From assembly GCF_900113305.1 (NCBI RefSeq), contig NZ_FOOW01000001.1, positions 62,001-126,000 on the forward strand: a DNA stretch of 64,000 nt, read 5' to 3'. The DNA is from Prevotella sp. KH2C16 (GTDB taxonomy: Bacteria > Bacteroidota > Bacteroidia > Bacteroidales > Bacteroidaceae). The position numbers were made by a program, and so were the translations under genes. A model generated the notes under the pieces. The model saw only the letters and a program-made list of their open reading frames with translations, made no database searches and had not been told where the DNA came from. This document shows, piece after piece, positions 17,650 through 25,887 of this stretch (position 1 is its first letter; every line of letters begins with the position of its first letter).

Positions 17650-19095
17650 ATGATAGACAAAGAAAAAGCAAAGCTCAATATGACGCACCAATGGGTAAAG
17701 TTCATCATCGTATTGGTGCTTTATCTCATCTTCCTGTATTGGGTGAGGAGCTGGTGGGGGCTCCTCGTGGTGCCCTTCATCTTCGATATTTACATCACGA
17801 AGAAAATCCGCTGGCAGTGGTGGAAAGACTCGGAAGGCCCGGTGCGATGGGTCATGAGCTGGGTAGACGCCCTCGTCTTTGCCCTCGTGGCGGTTTATTT
17901 CATCAACCTCTTCTTCTTCCAGAACTATGTCATTCCCTCCAGTTCGCTGGAAAAGTCGCTGCTCACGGGCGACTATCTCTTCGTGAGCAAGGTGAGTTAC
18001 GGGCCACGCATACCGCAGACTCCGCTCACCATGCCGCTCACCCAGCACACACTTCCCATCATCAACACCAAGAGCTACATACCCTGGCCGCACTGGGACT
18101 ACCGCCGCGTGAAAGGCCTGGGCGATGTGAAGCTCAACGACATCGTGGTTTTCAACTATCCCGCAGGCGACTCCATCTGCACGGAACCCCAGTATCAGAA
18201 CGACTATTACTCCATGGTATACAACTTCGGGGAATACTATTACAACCAGCGATACCCCGACCATGTGGACATCAGCACGCTCAACAAGCAGGAGCAGTAT
18301 GACTATTTCGCCGAAATCTACAATGTCGGCCGCAGCTATATCAAGGCCAACCCCAACCAGTATGGCGACATCGGCTGGCGTCCTACCGACCGCCGGGAGA
18401 ACTATGTGAAGCGGTGCGTGGGACTGCCGGGGCAGACTCTCCAGATAAAAAACCGCATCGTGTATCTTGACGGAAAGCCCAACAAGGAACCGGAAAATGT
18501 GCAGTACACCTATTATGTCAAGTTCAAGGCCGACCTCCCGGATGAGCTGATGAAACAGCTGGGCATCTCCATGGAAGACCTGACGAGCCTTAATCAGAAC
18601 GGCTACATGCCGCTGACGAGGGCGGCGGTAAAGGTGCTGAGCGCCCGGAAGGACCTCGTGGAGAGCATCCGGCTCAATACCGAGCCCTATGCGGGCAACC
18701 TCTACCCCTGGAATACCGTTACGGGCTGGACCTGCGACAACTACGGTCCGGTCTGGATACCCAAGAGGGGAGCGACCGTGACCCTCAGCATGAACAACAT
18801 CGCTCTCTACGAGCGCCCCATCAAGGTGTATGAGGGCAACGAACTCGAGGTGAAGAACAACCAGATTTACATCAACGGCAAGCTCGCCCACAGCTATACC
18901 TTCAAGCTCGACTATTACTGGATGATGGGCGACAACCGCCACAACAGCGCCGACTCACGCTATTGGGGCTTCGTTCCGGAAGACCACATCGTCGGGAAAC
19001 CCATCTTCATCTGGTGGAGTTCAGACCCCGACCGCCACGGAATCGGCGGTATTCGCTGGAGCCGGCTTTTCCGCTGGGTGGACAACATCAAATAA
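17650..19095 (+). CDS. lepB: Signal peptidase I
   Basis: LepB removes Sec signal peptides at the outer face of the inner membrane. The 481-residue protein has two or three N-terminal membrane segments (about residues 17-31, 37-50 and 66-90). The catalytic Ser99 lies in YVIPSSSLEKSLL, the general-base Lys254 in NYVKRCVGLPG, and the late MGDNRHNSADSRYWGFVP motif is complete. It is much longer than E. coli LepB because of insertions between the Ser and Lys boxes and before the last motif, which is normal in Bacteroidetes. The 177-residue paralogue follows after 9 bp. Confidence 0.96.
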   Translation: MIDKEKAKLNMTHQWVKFIIVLVLYLIFLYWVRSWWGLLVVPFIFDIYITKKIRWQWWKDSEGPVRWVMSWVDALVFALVAVYFINLFFFQNYVIPSSSLEKSLLTGDYLFVSKVSYGPRIPQTPLTMPLTQHTLPIINTKSYIPWPHWDYRRVKGLGDVKLNDIVVFNYPAGDSICTEPQYQNDYYSMVYNFGEYYYNQRYPDHVDISTLNKQEQYDYFAEIYNVGRSYIKANPNQYGDIGWRPTDRRENYVKRCVGLPGQTLQIKNRIVYLDGKPNKEPENVQYTYYVKFKADLPDELMKQLGISMEDLTSLNQNGYMPLTRAAVKVLSARKDLVESIRLNTEPYAGNLYPWNTVTGWTCDNYGPVWIPKRGATVTLSMNNIALYERPIKVYEGNELEVKNNQIYINGKLAHSYTFKLDYYWMMGDNRHNSADSRYWGFVPEDHIVGKPIFIWWSSDPDRHGIGGIRWSRLFRWVDNIK

Positions 19096-19104
19096 ACCGC
19101 AGAT

Positions 19105-19638
19105 ATGAGGAATGCCGTCAAGTTCTTAATCTCACTGGTGGCAGCCTTCATCGTACTGCTGCTCGTCAGAGCCTTGGCGTTTACCGTCTACACGATACCC
19201 GACAAGGCCTTGGAGCCTACATTGCTCCAAGGCGACAGGGTGATCGTAAACCGATGGAGCTACGGCCTCAGAACCGGCGGCGATTCTTTGTTCTGCTATG
19301 CGCGGATTATGAAATCACCCGTCAGAAAAGGCGATTTCATCGCATTTTATTCTCCTGTTGACACCACGAAAAAGATTTCTTCCCGTGAGGTTTTCATCGG
19401 CAAGGTGAACGCCTTGCCGGGAGACACCATCACCGTCTACGGAAAGAGCTTCGTGCTCCCAAAGGACTGCCAGGCCTGCTCGTGGCCCTATCAGGCACCT
19501 TATGCCATAGGCTCCGCGAAGAGCGACTGCCTGCTTCTGGTGCCCGGGAAGAATATCATCGGGCGTGCCTGCCTCGTTGTCTACAACTTCCACGACGGCA
19601 GACTGGACAAAAAACGCTGGCTAAAGCTCATTCCATGA
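19105..19638 (+). CDS. Signal-peptidase-I-like protein lacking the catalytic serine
   Basis: The 177-residue protein has one N-terminal membrane helix (about residues 5-25) and the S26 fold landmarks IPDKALEPTLLQGDRVIVN and NALPGDTITVYG. The position of the catalytic serine (IPSxS in active enzymes) is Ala35, codon GCC. The catalytic lysine position is Gly99, with a lysine one residue later. The usual GDN-S-DSR box is replaced by a degenerate IGSAKSDCLLLVPG. Thus the serine-lysine dyad appears lost while the fold is kept. The reading frame is intact, so this is more likely a non-catalytic partner of LepB than a pseudogene. It overlaps the next gene by 4 bp. Confidence 0.85.
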   Translation: MRNAVKFLISLVAAFIVLLLVRALAFTVYTIPDKALEPTLLQGDRVIVNRWSYGLRTGGDSLFCYARIMKSPVRKGDFIAFYSPVDTTKKISSREVFIGKVNALPGDTITVYGKSFVLPKDCQACSWPYQAPYAIGSAKSDCLLLVPGKNIIGRACLVVYNFHDGRLDKKRWLKLIP

Positions 19639-20249
19639 CGACTGCCCTGCTCACATCCACTTATTTCGGCCCGGTGCAGTGGTATCAGAAGCTGAACCGA
19701 TATGACAGCTGCCGGATAGAGTGCCACGACAACTACCAGAAGCAGACCTACCGCAACCGCTGCCTCATAGCCACCACCAACGGCATACAGGCTCTCTCCA
19801 TCCCGATAGAAAGATACGAGGGAGGGAAGTGCGAGATGAAGGACATCCGCATCAGCGACCACGGCAACTGGCGCCACCTGCACTGGAACGCCCTGCTCTC
19901 AGCCTACGGCGAGAGTCCTTTCTTCGAGTTCTATGCCGACGACATAGCCCCTTTCTTCGAGCGGAAGTGGGACTTCCTGGTGGATTTCAACATGGAGATA
20001 ACGCGAAAAATGTGCGATCTCATCGATATAAGGCCCCACATTTCACTTACCGAGGAATACCGGAAAGACATGCCGGAAGCCACCGCCGACTTCCGCGAAG
20101 TCATCCACCCCAAGCATCCGAAGCCCGACGAAGAGTTTGAAAGCAAGCCTTACTATCAGGTATACCAGCAGAAATTCGGATTCCAGGCAAACCTCAGCAT
20201 CCTCGACTTGCTGTTCAACGAGGGCAACGAAGCCATTTTCTATCTATAG
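19635..20249 (+). CDS. WbqC-like family protein
   Basis: This 204-residue cytoplasmic protein starts at MTTALLTSTYFGPVQWYQKL and matches the WbqC-like family, with its early YFGPVQWYQ motif, a CHDNYQKQTYRNR segment and LSIPIERY. Family members occur in O-antigen clusters and in unrelated operons; their reaction is not firmly known to me. I use the ATG at 19635 because it overlaps the previous stop (ATGA) and is where homology begins. The 51-codon in-frame extension upstream overlaps the signal-peptidase-like gene and is rejected. Confidence 0.85.
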   Translation: MTTALLTSTYFGPVQWYQKLNRYDSCRIECHDNYQKQTYRNRCLIATTNGIQALSIPIERYEGGKCEMKDIRISDHGNWRHLHWNALLSAYGESPFFEFYADDIAPFFERKWDFLVDFNMEITRKMCDLIDIRPHISLTEEYRKDMPEATADFREVIHPKHPKPDEEFESKPYYQVYQQKFGFQANLSILDLLFNEGNEAIFYL

Positions 20250-20352
20250 GGAATCCACCTTTTATTTACGGAGGAAGCACCGGTGCATAGCGAAAAGCCG
20301 CATGCTATATGCCAGTATGCGGCCTTTTGCCTGCCGGGAAGCCGCATTCCGG

Positions 20353-20421
20353 AGGTGTTTCAGTAACTGAAACAAAGTGTTTCTACTACTGAAACAAGAT
20401 GTTTCAACCATTGAAACACCT
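20353..20421 (+). repeat. Three-unit 22-bp palindromic element, GTTTCA family
   Basis: Three 17-bp palindromic units start exactly 22 bp apart (20357, 20379, 20401), each running from GTTTC to GAAAC, with 5-bp spacers AAAGT and AAGAT. Unit 1 is GTTTCAGT-A-ACTGAAAC and unit 3 is GTTTCAA-CCA-TTGAAAC. The outer ten bases AGGTGTTTCA and TGAAACACCT are also perfect inverted repeats. It lies between convergent genes, 15 nt past the M16 peptidase stop. Its sequence is unrelated to copy A, but the layout is the same. Confidence 0.9.
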
Positions 20422-20435
20422 GTAGGAAGTCGCTT

Positions 20436-21668
20436 TTAACGATAAACAAGGGTAGTAATACAATCGCTGTTGAATACTTCCCGGGCCACTTGTCGCAACT
20501 GTTGGGGGGTAATGGCGTCAATCCGGGCATACAGGGAAGTGAGGTCCCGCTCCCAGCCATAGTGCAGGAAGCTCTTGCCGAAATCGAGGGCAAAGTTCTC
20601 GCGGTTGTCGCACGCCACGCCTATCTGCCCCTTTATCTGCTTCTTTGCCCTGCTTAGTTTAAGTTCAGAGAGCTCATTTTTGCCCATTTCATCGAGCTCT
20701 TTGCGCACGAGCCGCAGGCACAGGTCGATGTCGTCGGCATCGCATCCGAAGTAGGTACACCACAATCCGGTGTCGCTATAGCTCACCATACTGCTGTCTA
20801 CGGTATAGACCAGTCCATGGCGTTCGCGCAGGGCGAGGTTCAGCCGGGCGTTCATACCCGGGCCGCCGAGCATATTGTTGAGCAGATAGAGCGGCATGCG
20901 CCGCTCGTCGCGGATGTCGTAGCCCCGTGTCCCCAGCATCACATGTGCCTGATGAGTGTGCCTGTCGCGGACGACGGTCTGCCCTAATTGCCCCCATGAA
21001 GGCTGCTGCTCCGGCTTCCTGACGACGCTTCGGCGGCTTTCAGGAATATCGGCGGTATATTTCTCCAGCAGCCTCAGCAGTTTCCGGAAGTCGATGTCGC
21101 CATAGGCAAAGAATATGGAGTTGGCAGGCGTATAGAAGCGGTTCACGAAGCGCAGGGCGTCGGCCGTGGTATAGGAGCGCACCCGCTCGGCCGTGCCCAA
21201 GATGTTATGGCCCAGCGGATGGCCGTCGAAAATCAGGTTTTCGAAATCATCGTAGATAAGCTCCGACGGCGAATCGTTGTAACTCTCGATTTCATCGCAG
21301 ATAACCTCTACCTCCTTCTCAATCTCGGCCTGCGGATAGACGGAGTGGAAGACGATGTCGGAGAGCAGGTCGACCGCCCGTTCCAGATGGTCCTTGAGTA
21401 TCGCCGCATAGTATACGGTGTCCTCCTTGTTGGTGAAGGCATTGAGGTCGCCTCCCACGCTTTCCAGGTAATTGATGATCTGGAAAGGCCTGCGGCGGGC
21501 GGTGCCCTTGAAGGTTACATGCTCGCAGAAGTGCGCCAGGCCTTCTTCGCCGGGGTTTTCGTCGCGCGTGCCGGCATTTATCTCGTATCCACAATACAGC
21601 ACGGGGGAATCCGACGGAAGGTGTATGACGCGGAGCCCGTTTCCCAATTTGTAGGTATTATATTTCAT
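20436..21668 (-). CDS. M16-family zinc metallopeptidase (processing-peptidase-like)
   Basis: The 410-residue protein is an M16 (pitrilysin/mitochondrial processing peptidase) member. It has the inverted zinc motif HFCEH at residues 46-50, with the third ligand expected in the EKEVEVICDEIESY region about 75 residues later, so the catalytic site looks complete. The second half (from about residue 215) is the usual duplicated domain. No signal peptide is evident, so a cytoplasmic role in peptide degradation is likely. I start at MKYNTYKLGNG (21668); the 22-residue upstream extension runs into the intergenic region before the divergent PfkB gene. A palindromic element follows 15 nt past its stop. 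Confidence 0.92.
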   Translation of the reverse strand: MKYNTYKLGNGLRVIHLPSDSPVLYCGYEINAGTRDENPGEEGLAHFCEHVTFKGTARRRPFQIINYLESVGGDLNAFTNKEDTVYYAAILKDHLERAVDLLSDIVFHSVYPQAEIEKEVEVICDEIESYNDSPSELIYDDFENLIFDGHPLGHNILGTAERVRSYTTADALRFVNRFYTPANSIFFAYGDIDFRKLLRLLEKYTADIPESRRSVVRKPEQQPSWGQLGQTVVRDRHTHQAHVMLGTRGYDIRDERRMPLYLLNNMLGGPGMNARLNLALRERHGLVYTVDSSMVSYSDTGLWCTYFGCDADDIDLCLRLVRKELDEMGKNELSELKLSRAKKQIKGQIGVACDNRENFALDFGKSFLHYGWERDLTSLYARIDAITPQQLRQVAREVFNSDCITTLVYR

Positions 21669-21748
21669 ATCAGATGCAAAAATACGGAATTTTACTTTGT
21701 TTTCTGCTCTTTTTTTCGGATATTTGCATATCATTTCATAGAAACATC

Positions 21749-22699
21749 ATGCGCAAAGTCATCGGCATCGGAGAAACAGTTCTCGACATTATATTCAGAG
21801 ACGGGCAGCCCATAGGAGCCTATCCGGGCGGCTCCACATTCAACTCGGTCATCTCGCTGGGCAGGGCGGGCGTGGAAACCAGCTTCATTTCGGAAACCGG
21901 AAACGACCGCGTGGGCGACAAGATCGTCTCCTTTCTCAAGGAAAACGGCGTGAATGCCGACAATGTGAACCGGTATCCGGACAGCAAGTCGCCCATCTCG
22001 CTGGCATTCCTCAACGAGCACAACAACGCGGAATACCTATTCTATAAAGACCCGACGAACGACCAGTTCGACTTTACATACCCCGACATACAGGCCGACG
22101 ACATCGTCATCTTCGGGTCGTACTATGCCGTGAACCCCGCCATCCGCCCCCAGGTGGTGGGGCTGCTGGACTATGCGCGCAGCCGGGGAGCCATCATCTA
22201 TTATGATGTGAACTTCCGTCCGGCCCACAAGAACGAGGTGATGCGGATAACGCCGAACCTGCTGGAAAATCTGGAATATGCCGACATCGTGCGCGGGAGC
22301 AACGAGGATTTCGAGACCCTGTATAAGAAAGACGACCCCGACAAGGTGTATAACTCCGAGATATCCTTCTATTGCAAGAAGTTTATCCATACGCAAGGAG
22401 CCAGAGCCGTGGAGGTAAGGGCGGAGAACGCTCTCCGGAAGAGCTACCCCGTGAACTCCACCGAAACCGTGAGCACCATCGGAGCCGGCGACAACTTCAA
22501 TGCCGGATTCATCTATGGAATGCTGCGGCTGGGCATCACGCACGAAAAGATAGAGCAAGGCCTCGGCGAGGAACAGTGGGACGGGCTGGTGCACTATGGC
22601 CAGCTCTTCGCCGGGGAATGCTGCAAAAGCCTCTACAACTATGTCTCCCGGGAATTCGGAGAACGGATGAAGACAGAACTCAACCTATCAAGAAAATAA
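21749..22699 (+). CDS. PfkB-family carbohydrate kinase (fructokinase-like)
   Basis: The 316-residue protein belongs to the ribokinase/PfkB family. It begins KVIGIGETVLDIIFRDG and has the N-terminal GGSTFNSVISLGRAG sugar-binding segment. Near the end is STIGAGDNFNAGF, the GAGD anion hole with the catalytic aspartate. Fructose is the likeliest substrate from overall pattern, but ribose, ketogluconate or nucleosides cannot be excluded. The start at 21749 follows a 25-codon extension that lies in the divergent promoter region. The flavodiiron gene begins 11 bp downstream, so the two are probably co-transcribed. Confidence 0.9.
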   Translation: MRKVIGIGETVLDIIFRDGQPIGAYPGGSTFNSVISLGRAGVETSFISETGNDRVGDKIVSFLKENGVNADNVNRYPDSKSPISLAFLNEHNNAEYLFYKDPTNDQFDFTYPDIQADDIVIFGSYYAVNPAIRPQVVGLLDYARSRGAIIYYDVNFRPAHKNEVMRITPNLLENLEYADIVRGSNEDFETLYKKDDPDKVYNSEISFYCKKFIHTQGARAVEVRAENALRKSYPVNSTETVSTIGAGDNFNAGFIYGMLRLGITHEKIEQGLGEEQWDGLVHYGQLFAGECCKSLYNYVSREFGERMKTELNLSRK

Positions 22700-22710
22700 A
22701 AAAAGAAGAA

Positions 22711-23898
22711 ATGAAAGAAATCAAGAACAAGGTCTTTTATGTGGGTGTAAACGACCGCAACAAGGCGTTATTCGAAGGGCTATGGCCCCTCCCCTACGGA
22801 GTTTCCTACAATTCGTACCTCATCGACGACGAGAAGGTGTGCCTGATCGACACCGTAGAGGTGGGCTTCTTCCCCCAATTCCTGGAGAATATCCATGAAG
22901 TCATCGGCGACAGGACGATAGACTATCTGGTCATCAACCATATGGAGCCTGACCACAGCGGCTCGCTGCCCCTCCTGCTGAAGTATTATCCTGACATAAA
23001 GATCATCGGCAACAAGAAGACCTTCGACATGATAGGAGGCTTCTATCACATCAAAGACAACAAGATAGAGATAAAAAACGCCGACACAATCAGCCTCGGA
23101 CGCCATACACTTAACTTCTATATGACCCCGATGGTGCACTGGCCGGAGACCATGATGACCCTCGACACCACCGACGGCATCCTTTTCTCGGGCGACGGGT
23201 TCGGATGCTTCGGCGCGCTGAACGGCGGCATCGTAGACGAGGCCATCGACACCGACTGGTGCTGGCTGGAAATGATTCGCTATTATTCCAACATCGTGGG
23301 CAAATACGGCACTCCCGTGCAGAACGCACTGAAGAAACTGGCCACGATAGAGTTTGACTATATCTGCTCCACCCACGGCCCCGTATGGCACAAATATATA
23401 AAGAAAGTGGTGGAAATGTACGACCACATGAGCCGCTACGAGACCGAGCCGGGACTCATCATCTGCTATGGCACGATGTACGGAAACACCGAGAGGATGG
23501 CGGAAATCATCGCCAAGGCGGCCTCGGAGGCAGGCGTAAAGAACATCGGGATGTTCAATGTCTCGAAGACCCACCACTCGTATATCCTCCGCGACCTGTT
23601 CCGCTTCAAGGGACTCATTGTCGGCGCGCCGACCTACAACAACGGCCTGTATCACGAAATGGAGACCCTGCTGTCGGAAATCGCCAACAAGGACATCAAG
23701 AACCACTACATAGGCTGGTTCGGAAGTTTTGCCTGGGCAGGAAAGGCCGTGCAGAAAATCAACGACTGGAACGAAAACAAGATTCACTTCGAGCCCGTGG
23801 GCGAGCCTGTGGAGATGAAACAGGCACTCACGCCGGAAGTCAAGGCGCAATGCGAGGCACTGGGCAAAGCCATGGCAGAGAAGCTCCTGGCCGAATGA
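22711..23898 (+). CDS. Flavodiiron protein (oxygen/NO reductase, FprA-type)
   Basis: Flavodiiron proteins reduce oxygen to water or nitric oxide to nitrous oxide in anaerobes. The 395-residue protein has a metallo-beta-lactamase-like N-terminal domain with the diiron ligands in INHMEPDHSG (His, Glu, Asp), MVHWPETM (His), LFSGDGFG (Asp) and CSTHGPVWH (His). A C-terminal flavodoxin domain (about residues 250-395) contains YGTMYGNTERMAE for FMN phosphate. It lacks a rubredoxin domain, so electrons must come from separate proteins. I start at MKEIKNKVFYVG; the long upstream extension overlaps the kinase gene in another frame. Together with Sod and OxyR it points to an oxygen-exposed anaerobe. Confidence 0.95.
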   Translation: MKEIKNKVFYVGVNDRNKALFEGLWPLPYGVSYNSYLIDDEKVCLIDTVEVGFFPQFLENIHEVIGDRTIDYLVINHMEPDHSGSLPLLLKYYPDIKIIGNKKTFDMIGGFYHIKDNKIEIKNADTISLGRHTLNFYMTPMVHWPETMMTLDTTDGILFSGDGFGCFGALNGGIVDEAIDTDWCWLEMIRYYSNIVGKYGTPVQNALKKLATIEFDYICSTHGPVWHKYIKKVVEMYDHMSRYETEPGLIICYGTMYGNTERMAEIIAKAASEAGVKNIGMFNVSKTHHSYILRDLFRFKGLIVGAPTYNNGLYHEMETLLSEIANKDIKNHYIGWFGSFAWAGKAVQKINDWNENKIHFEPVGEPVEMKQALTPEVKAQCEALGKAMAEKLLAE

Positions 23899-24067
23899 AT
23901 ATAGCATGGGCGAAAACAGGAATAGAGACTGACACAGCTTCCGGACAAGGGCACTCCTAAAAGGAAAAACCTCTGCCGTGAAGTCTTTATTCCTCCACAC
24001 ACAGCCGGAAAGGGAACCCGCCCCTTTGAGAAAGAGACCTTATTCAAGATTTTAATACTATCATGAC

Positions 24068-25243
24068 ATGAAGAAAAACAAGTTCGGACTGCTGCCCCGC
24101 ATCATCCTGGCCATTATCCTGGGTATCCTCTGCGGCAACTTCTTCCCGCTGCCATTGGTAAGGGTATTCGAGACCTTCAACAGCATCTTCAGCCAGTTTC
24201 TCGGATTCATAGTCCCGCTGATCATCGTGGGACTGGTGGTTCCAGCCATTGCGGATATCGGCAAGGGAGCCGGACGGCTGCTGCTCGTAACGGTGATACT
24301 GGCCTATCTCGACACGGTTTGTGCCGGATTCCTCTCGTACGGGACGGGCTCGTGGCTGTTCCCGGACATGATAGCCAACTCCCATTTCAGCAGGACGGCA
24401 GAAGAAAGCGTGAAGATAATGCCTTACTTCACGCTCAACATCCCGCCGCTGCTCGATGTCATGAGCGGCCTGATATTCTCCTTTGTCGTGGGCCTGTGCA
24501 TCACGATGGCTAACCTCGGCAGCCTCAGGGGGGTATTCAACGACTTCAAGGAAGTGATTACCATCACGATCGGCAAGGTGCTCATTCCCCTGCTGCCACT
24601 CTACATCTTCGGCGTATTCCTGAATATGACACACTCCGGGCAGGCCTACCGCATCATGCTGGTGTTCGCGCAGATTATCATCGTCATCTTCGTGCTGCAT
24701 GTATTCATCCTTCTTTACCAATATTTCATTGCCGGCGCACTTGCAGGAAAGAACCCGCTGAAACTCTTGGCGACAATGATTCCCGCCTATCTGATGGCTT
24801 TGGGCACTTCCTCGTCGGCCGCAACCATACCGGTTACCCTGAAGCAGACAATTAAAAACGGGGTGAGAGAAGAGATTGCGGGCTTCGTCATACCGCTGAA
24901 CGCAACGATTCACTTGTCGGGCTCGGCCATGAAAATTACCGCCTGTGCCCTTGCCATCTGCCTGTTGGAAGGACTGCCCCACGACCCTCTGCTCTTCGTA
25001 AACTTCATTCTGATGCTGAGCATCATGATGGTGGCGGCACCGGGCGTGCCGGGAGGAGCCATCATGGCAGCCCTGGCTCCCTTGGCGAGCATCCTCGGCT
25101 TCAACAGCGACCAACAAGCATCGATGATAGCCCTTTACATTGCAATGGATTCCTTCGGCACGGCATGCAATGTAACAGGAGACGGAGCCATCGCCGTCGT
25201 CATCGACAGATTCTTCAAGCGAGGCCCTAAGCAAGCAGCTTAG
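24068..25243 (+). CDS. Dicarboxylate/amino acid:cation symporter
   Basis: The 391-residue inner-membrane protein matches the DAACS family. It has about eight hydrophobic segments, the re-entrant hairpin tip GTSSSAATIPVT, and a later conserved NATIHLSGSAM with a substrate-binding character. GVPGGAIMA marks the second hairpin. Members take up glutamate, aspartate, dicarboxylates or serine/threonine with sodium or protons. The NATIHLSGSAM stretch departs from the NMDGT motif of glutamate carriers, so the substrate is open. Its last 17 bp overlap the convergent LOG-family gene. The 169-bp gap upstream shows no clear promoter box. Confidence 0.9.
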   Translation: MKKNKFGLLPRIILAIILGILCGNFFPLPLVRVFETFNSIFSQFLGFIVPLIIVGLVVPAIADIGKGAGRLLLVTVILAYLDTVCAGFLSYGTGSWLFPDMIANSHFSRTAEESVKIMPYFTLNIPPLLDVMSGLIFSFVVGLCITMANLGSLRGVFNDFKEVITITIGKVLIPLLPLYIFGVFLNMTHSGQAYRIMLVFAQIIIVIFVLHVFILLYQYFIAGALAGKNPLKLLATMIPAYLMALGTSSSAATIPVTLKQTIKNGVREEIAGFVIPLNATIHLSGSAMKITACALAICLLEGLPHDPLLFVNFILMLSIMMVAAPGVPGGAIMAALAPLASILGFNSDQQASMIALYIAMDSFGTACNVTGDGAIAVVIDRFFKRGPKQAA

Positions 25244-25757
25244 CCAGCTCCTCAAGGCTGCCGGCCACGGCTATGGCCCCATGGTAATCGCCTCGGATGA
25301 AGCCGCGTGCCTGCAAGTCGTCGAGCATCTCTATGGTCTTGTTCCAGAAACCTTTCATGTTATAGAGAATGACGGGCTTATGATGGTATCCTATCGTGTG
25401 GGACGATGCCATGGTAAAGACTTCGTCGAGCGTGCCGATGCCGCCGGGAAGGGCTATGGCCGCATCGCTGTGCTGCAACATGAGTTCCTTGCGATCGGAA
25501 AGATTGTCGCATAGAATCTCGACATCTACATAGTCGGAGATTTCACCGTGCTCTTCCACCAGACGGGGAATCACGCCGACGGTCTCTCCGCCTGCCTCCT
25601 TCACCGACTTTGCGATGCACTCCATAAGCCCCAGATTACAGCCTCCGAAAACGAGGGAATGGCCGTGAGCCACGAGCCACCGCCCCAGTTCCCCGGTCAT
25701 CTCGAAGAAATCTGGATCTATCACACTGTTTGCAGAACAAAAAACAGATACCTTCAT
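25227..25757 (-). CDS. LOG-family protein (TIGR00730, nucleotide-phosphate ribohydrolase-like)
   Basis: The 176-residue Rossmann protein has the family landmarks FGGCNLGLMECIA, the catalytic arginine region DRKELM, and PGGIGTLDEVFTM. Characterised LOG proteins remove ribose-phosphate from AMP or cytokinin nucleotides; many bacterial members were once annotated as lysine decarboxylases without support. The start MKVSVFCSA (21 codons into the open frame) is where homology begins. It converges on the symporter gene with a 17-bp overlap. The SusC/SusD operon terminator lies 74 bp upstream, so this gene needs its own promoter, which I could not identify. Confidence 0.9.
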   Translation of the reverse strand: MKVSVFCSANSVIDPDFFEMTGELGRWLVAHGHSLVFGGCNLGLMECIAKSVKEAGGETVGVIPRLVEEHGEISDYVDVEILCDNLSDRKELMLQHSDAAIALPGGIGTLDEVFTMASSHTIGYHHKPVILYNMKGFWNKTIEMLDDLQARGFIRGDYHGAIAVAGSLEELAKLLA

Positions 25758-25830
25758 TGCATTATTTTTCCTACAAAGATAATGCTTTTCCGTAACATAC
25801 ACAAGCCTTGGCGGCAAAAGAATCGGGGAC

Positions 25831-25869
25831 TAAAAACAAGAGTGGCGGTGAGAAATCACCGCCACTCTT
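25831..25869 (-). terminator. Strong intrinsic terminator of the first SusC/SusD operon
   Basis: A perfect 14-bp stem (arms AAGAGTGGCGGTGA and TCACCGCCACTCTT) closes on a 4-nt loop and is followed on the minus strand by GTTTTTAG. It begins 19 nt past the SusD stop. This is the cleanest intrinsic terminator in the window. Confidence 0.93.
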
Positions 25870-25887
25870 AGTATAGTTATCGATAGA

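Noticed and set aside
17191..18942. A 583-codon open frame on the minus strand
   Set aside because: It lies antisense to dapB and lepB, both with clear family motifs. Its composition is that of a reverse frame of a GC-rich third-position gene.
22780..25255. Two minus-strand frames of about 400 codons each
   Set aside because: They are antisense to the flavodiiron and symporter genes, which have complete catalytic and membrane motifs.
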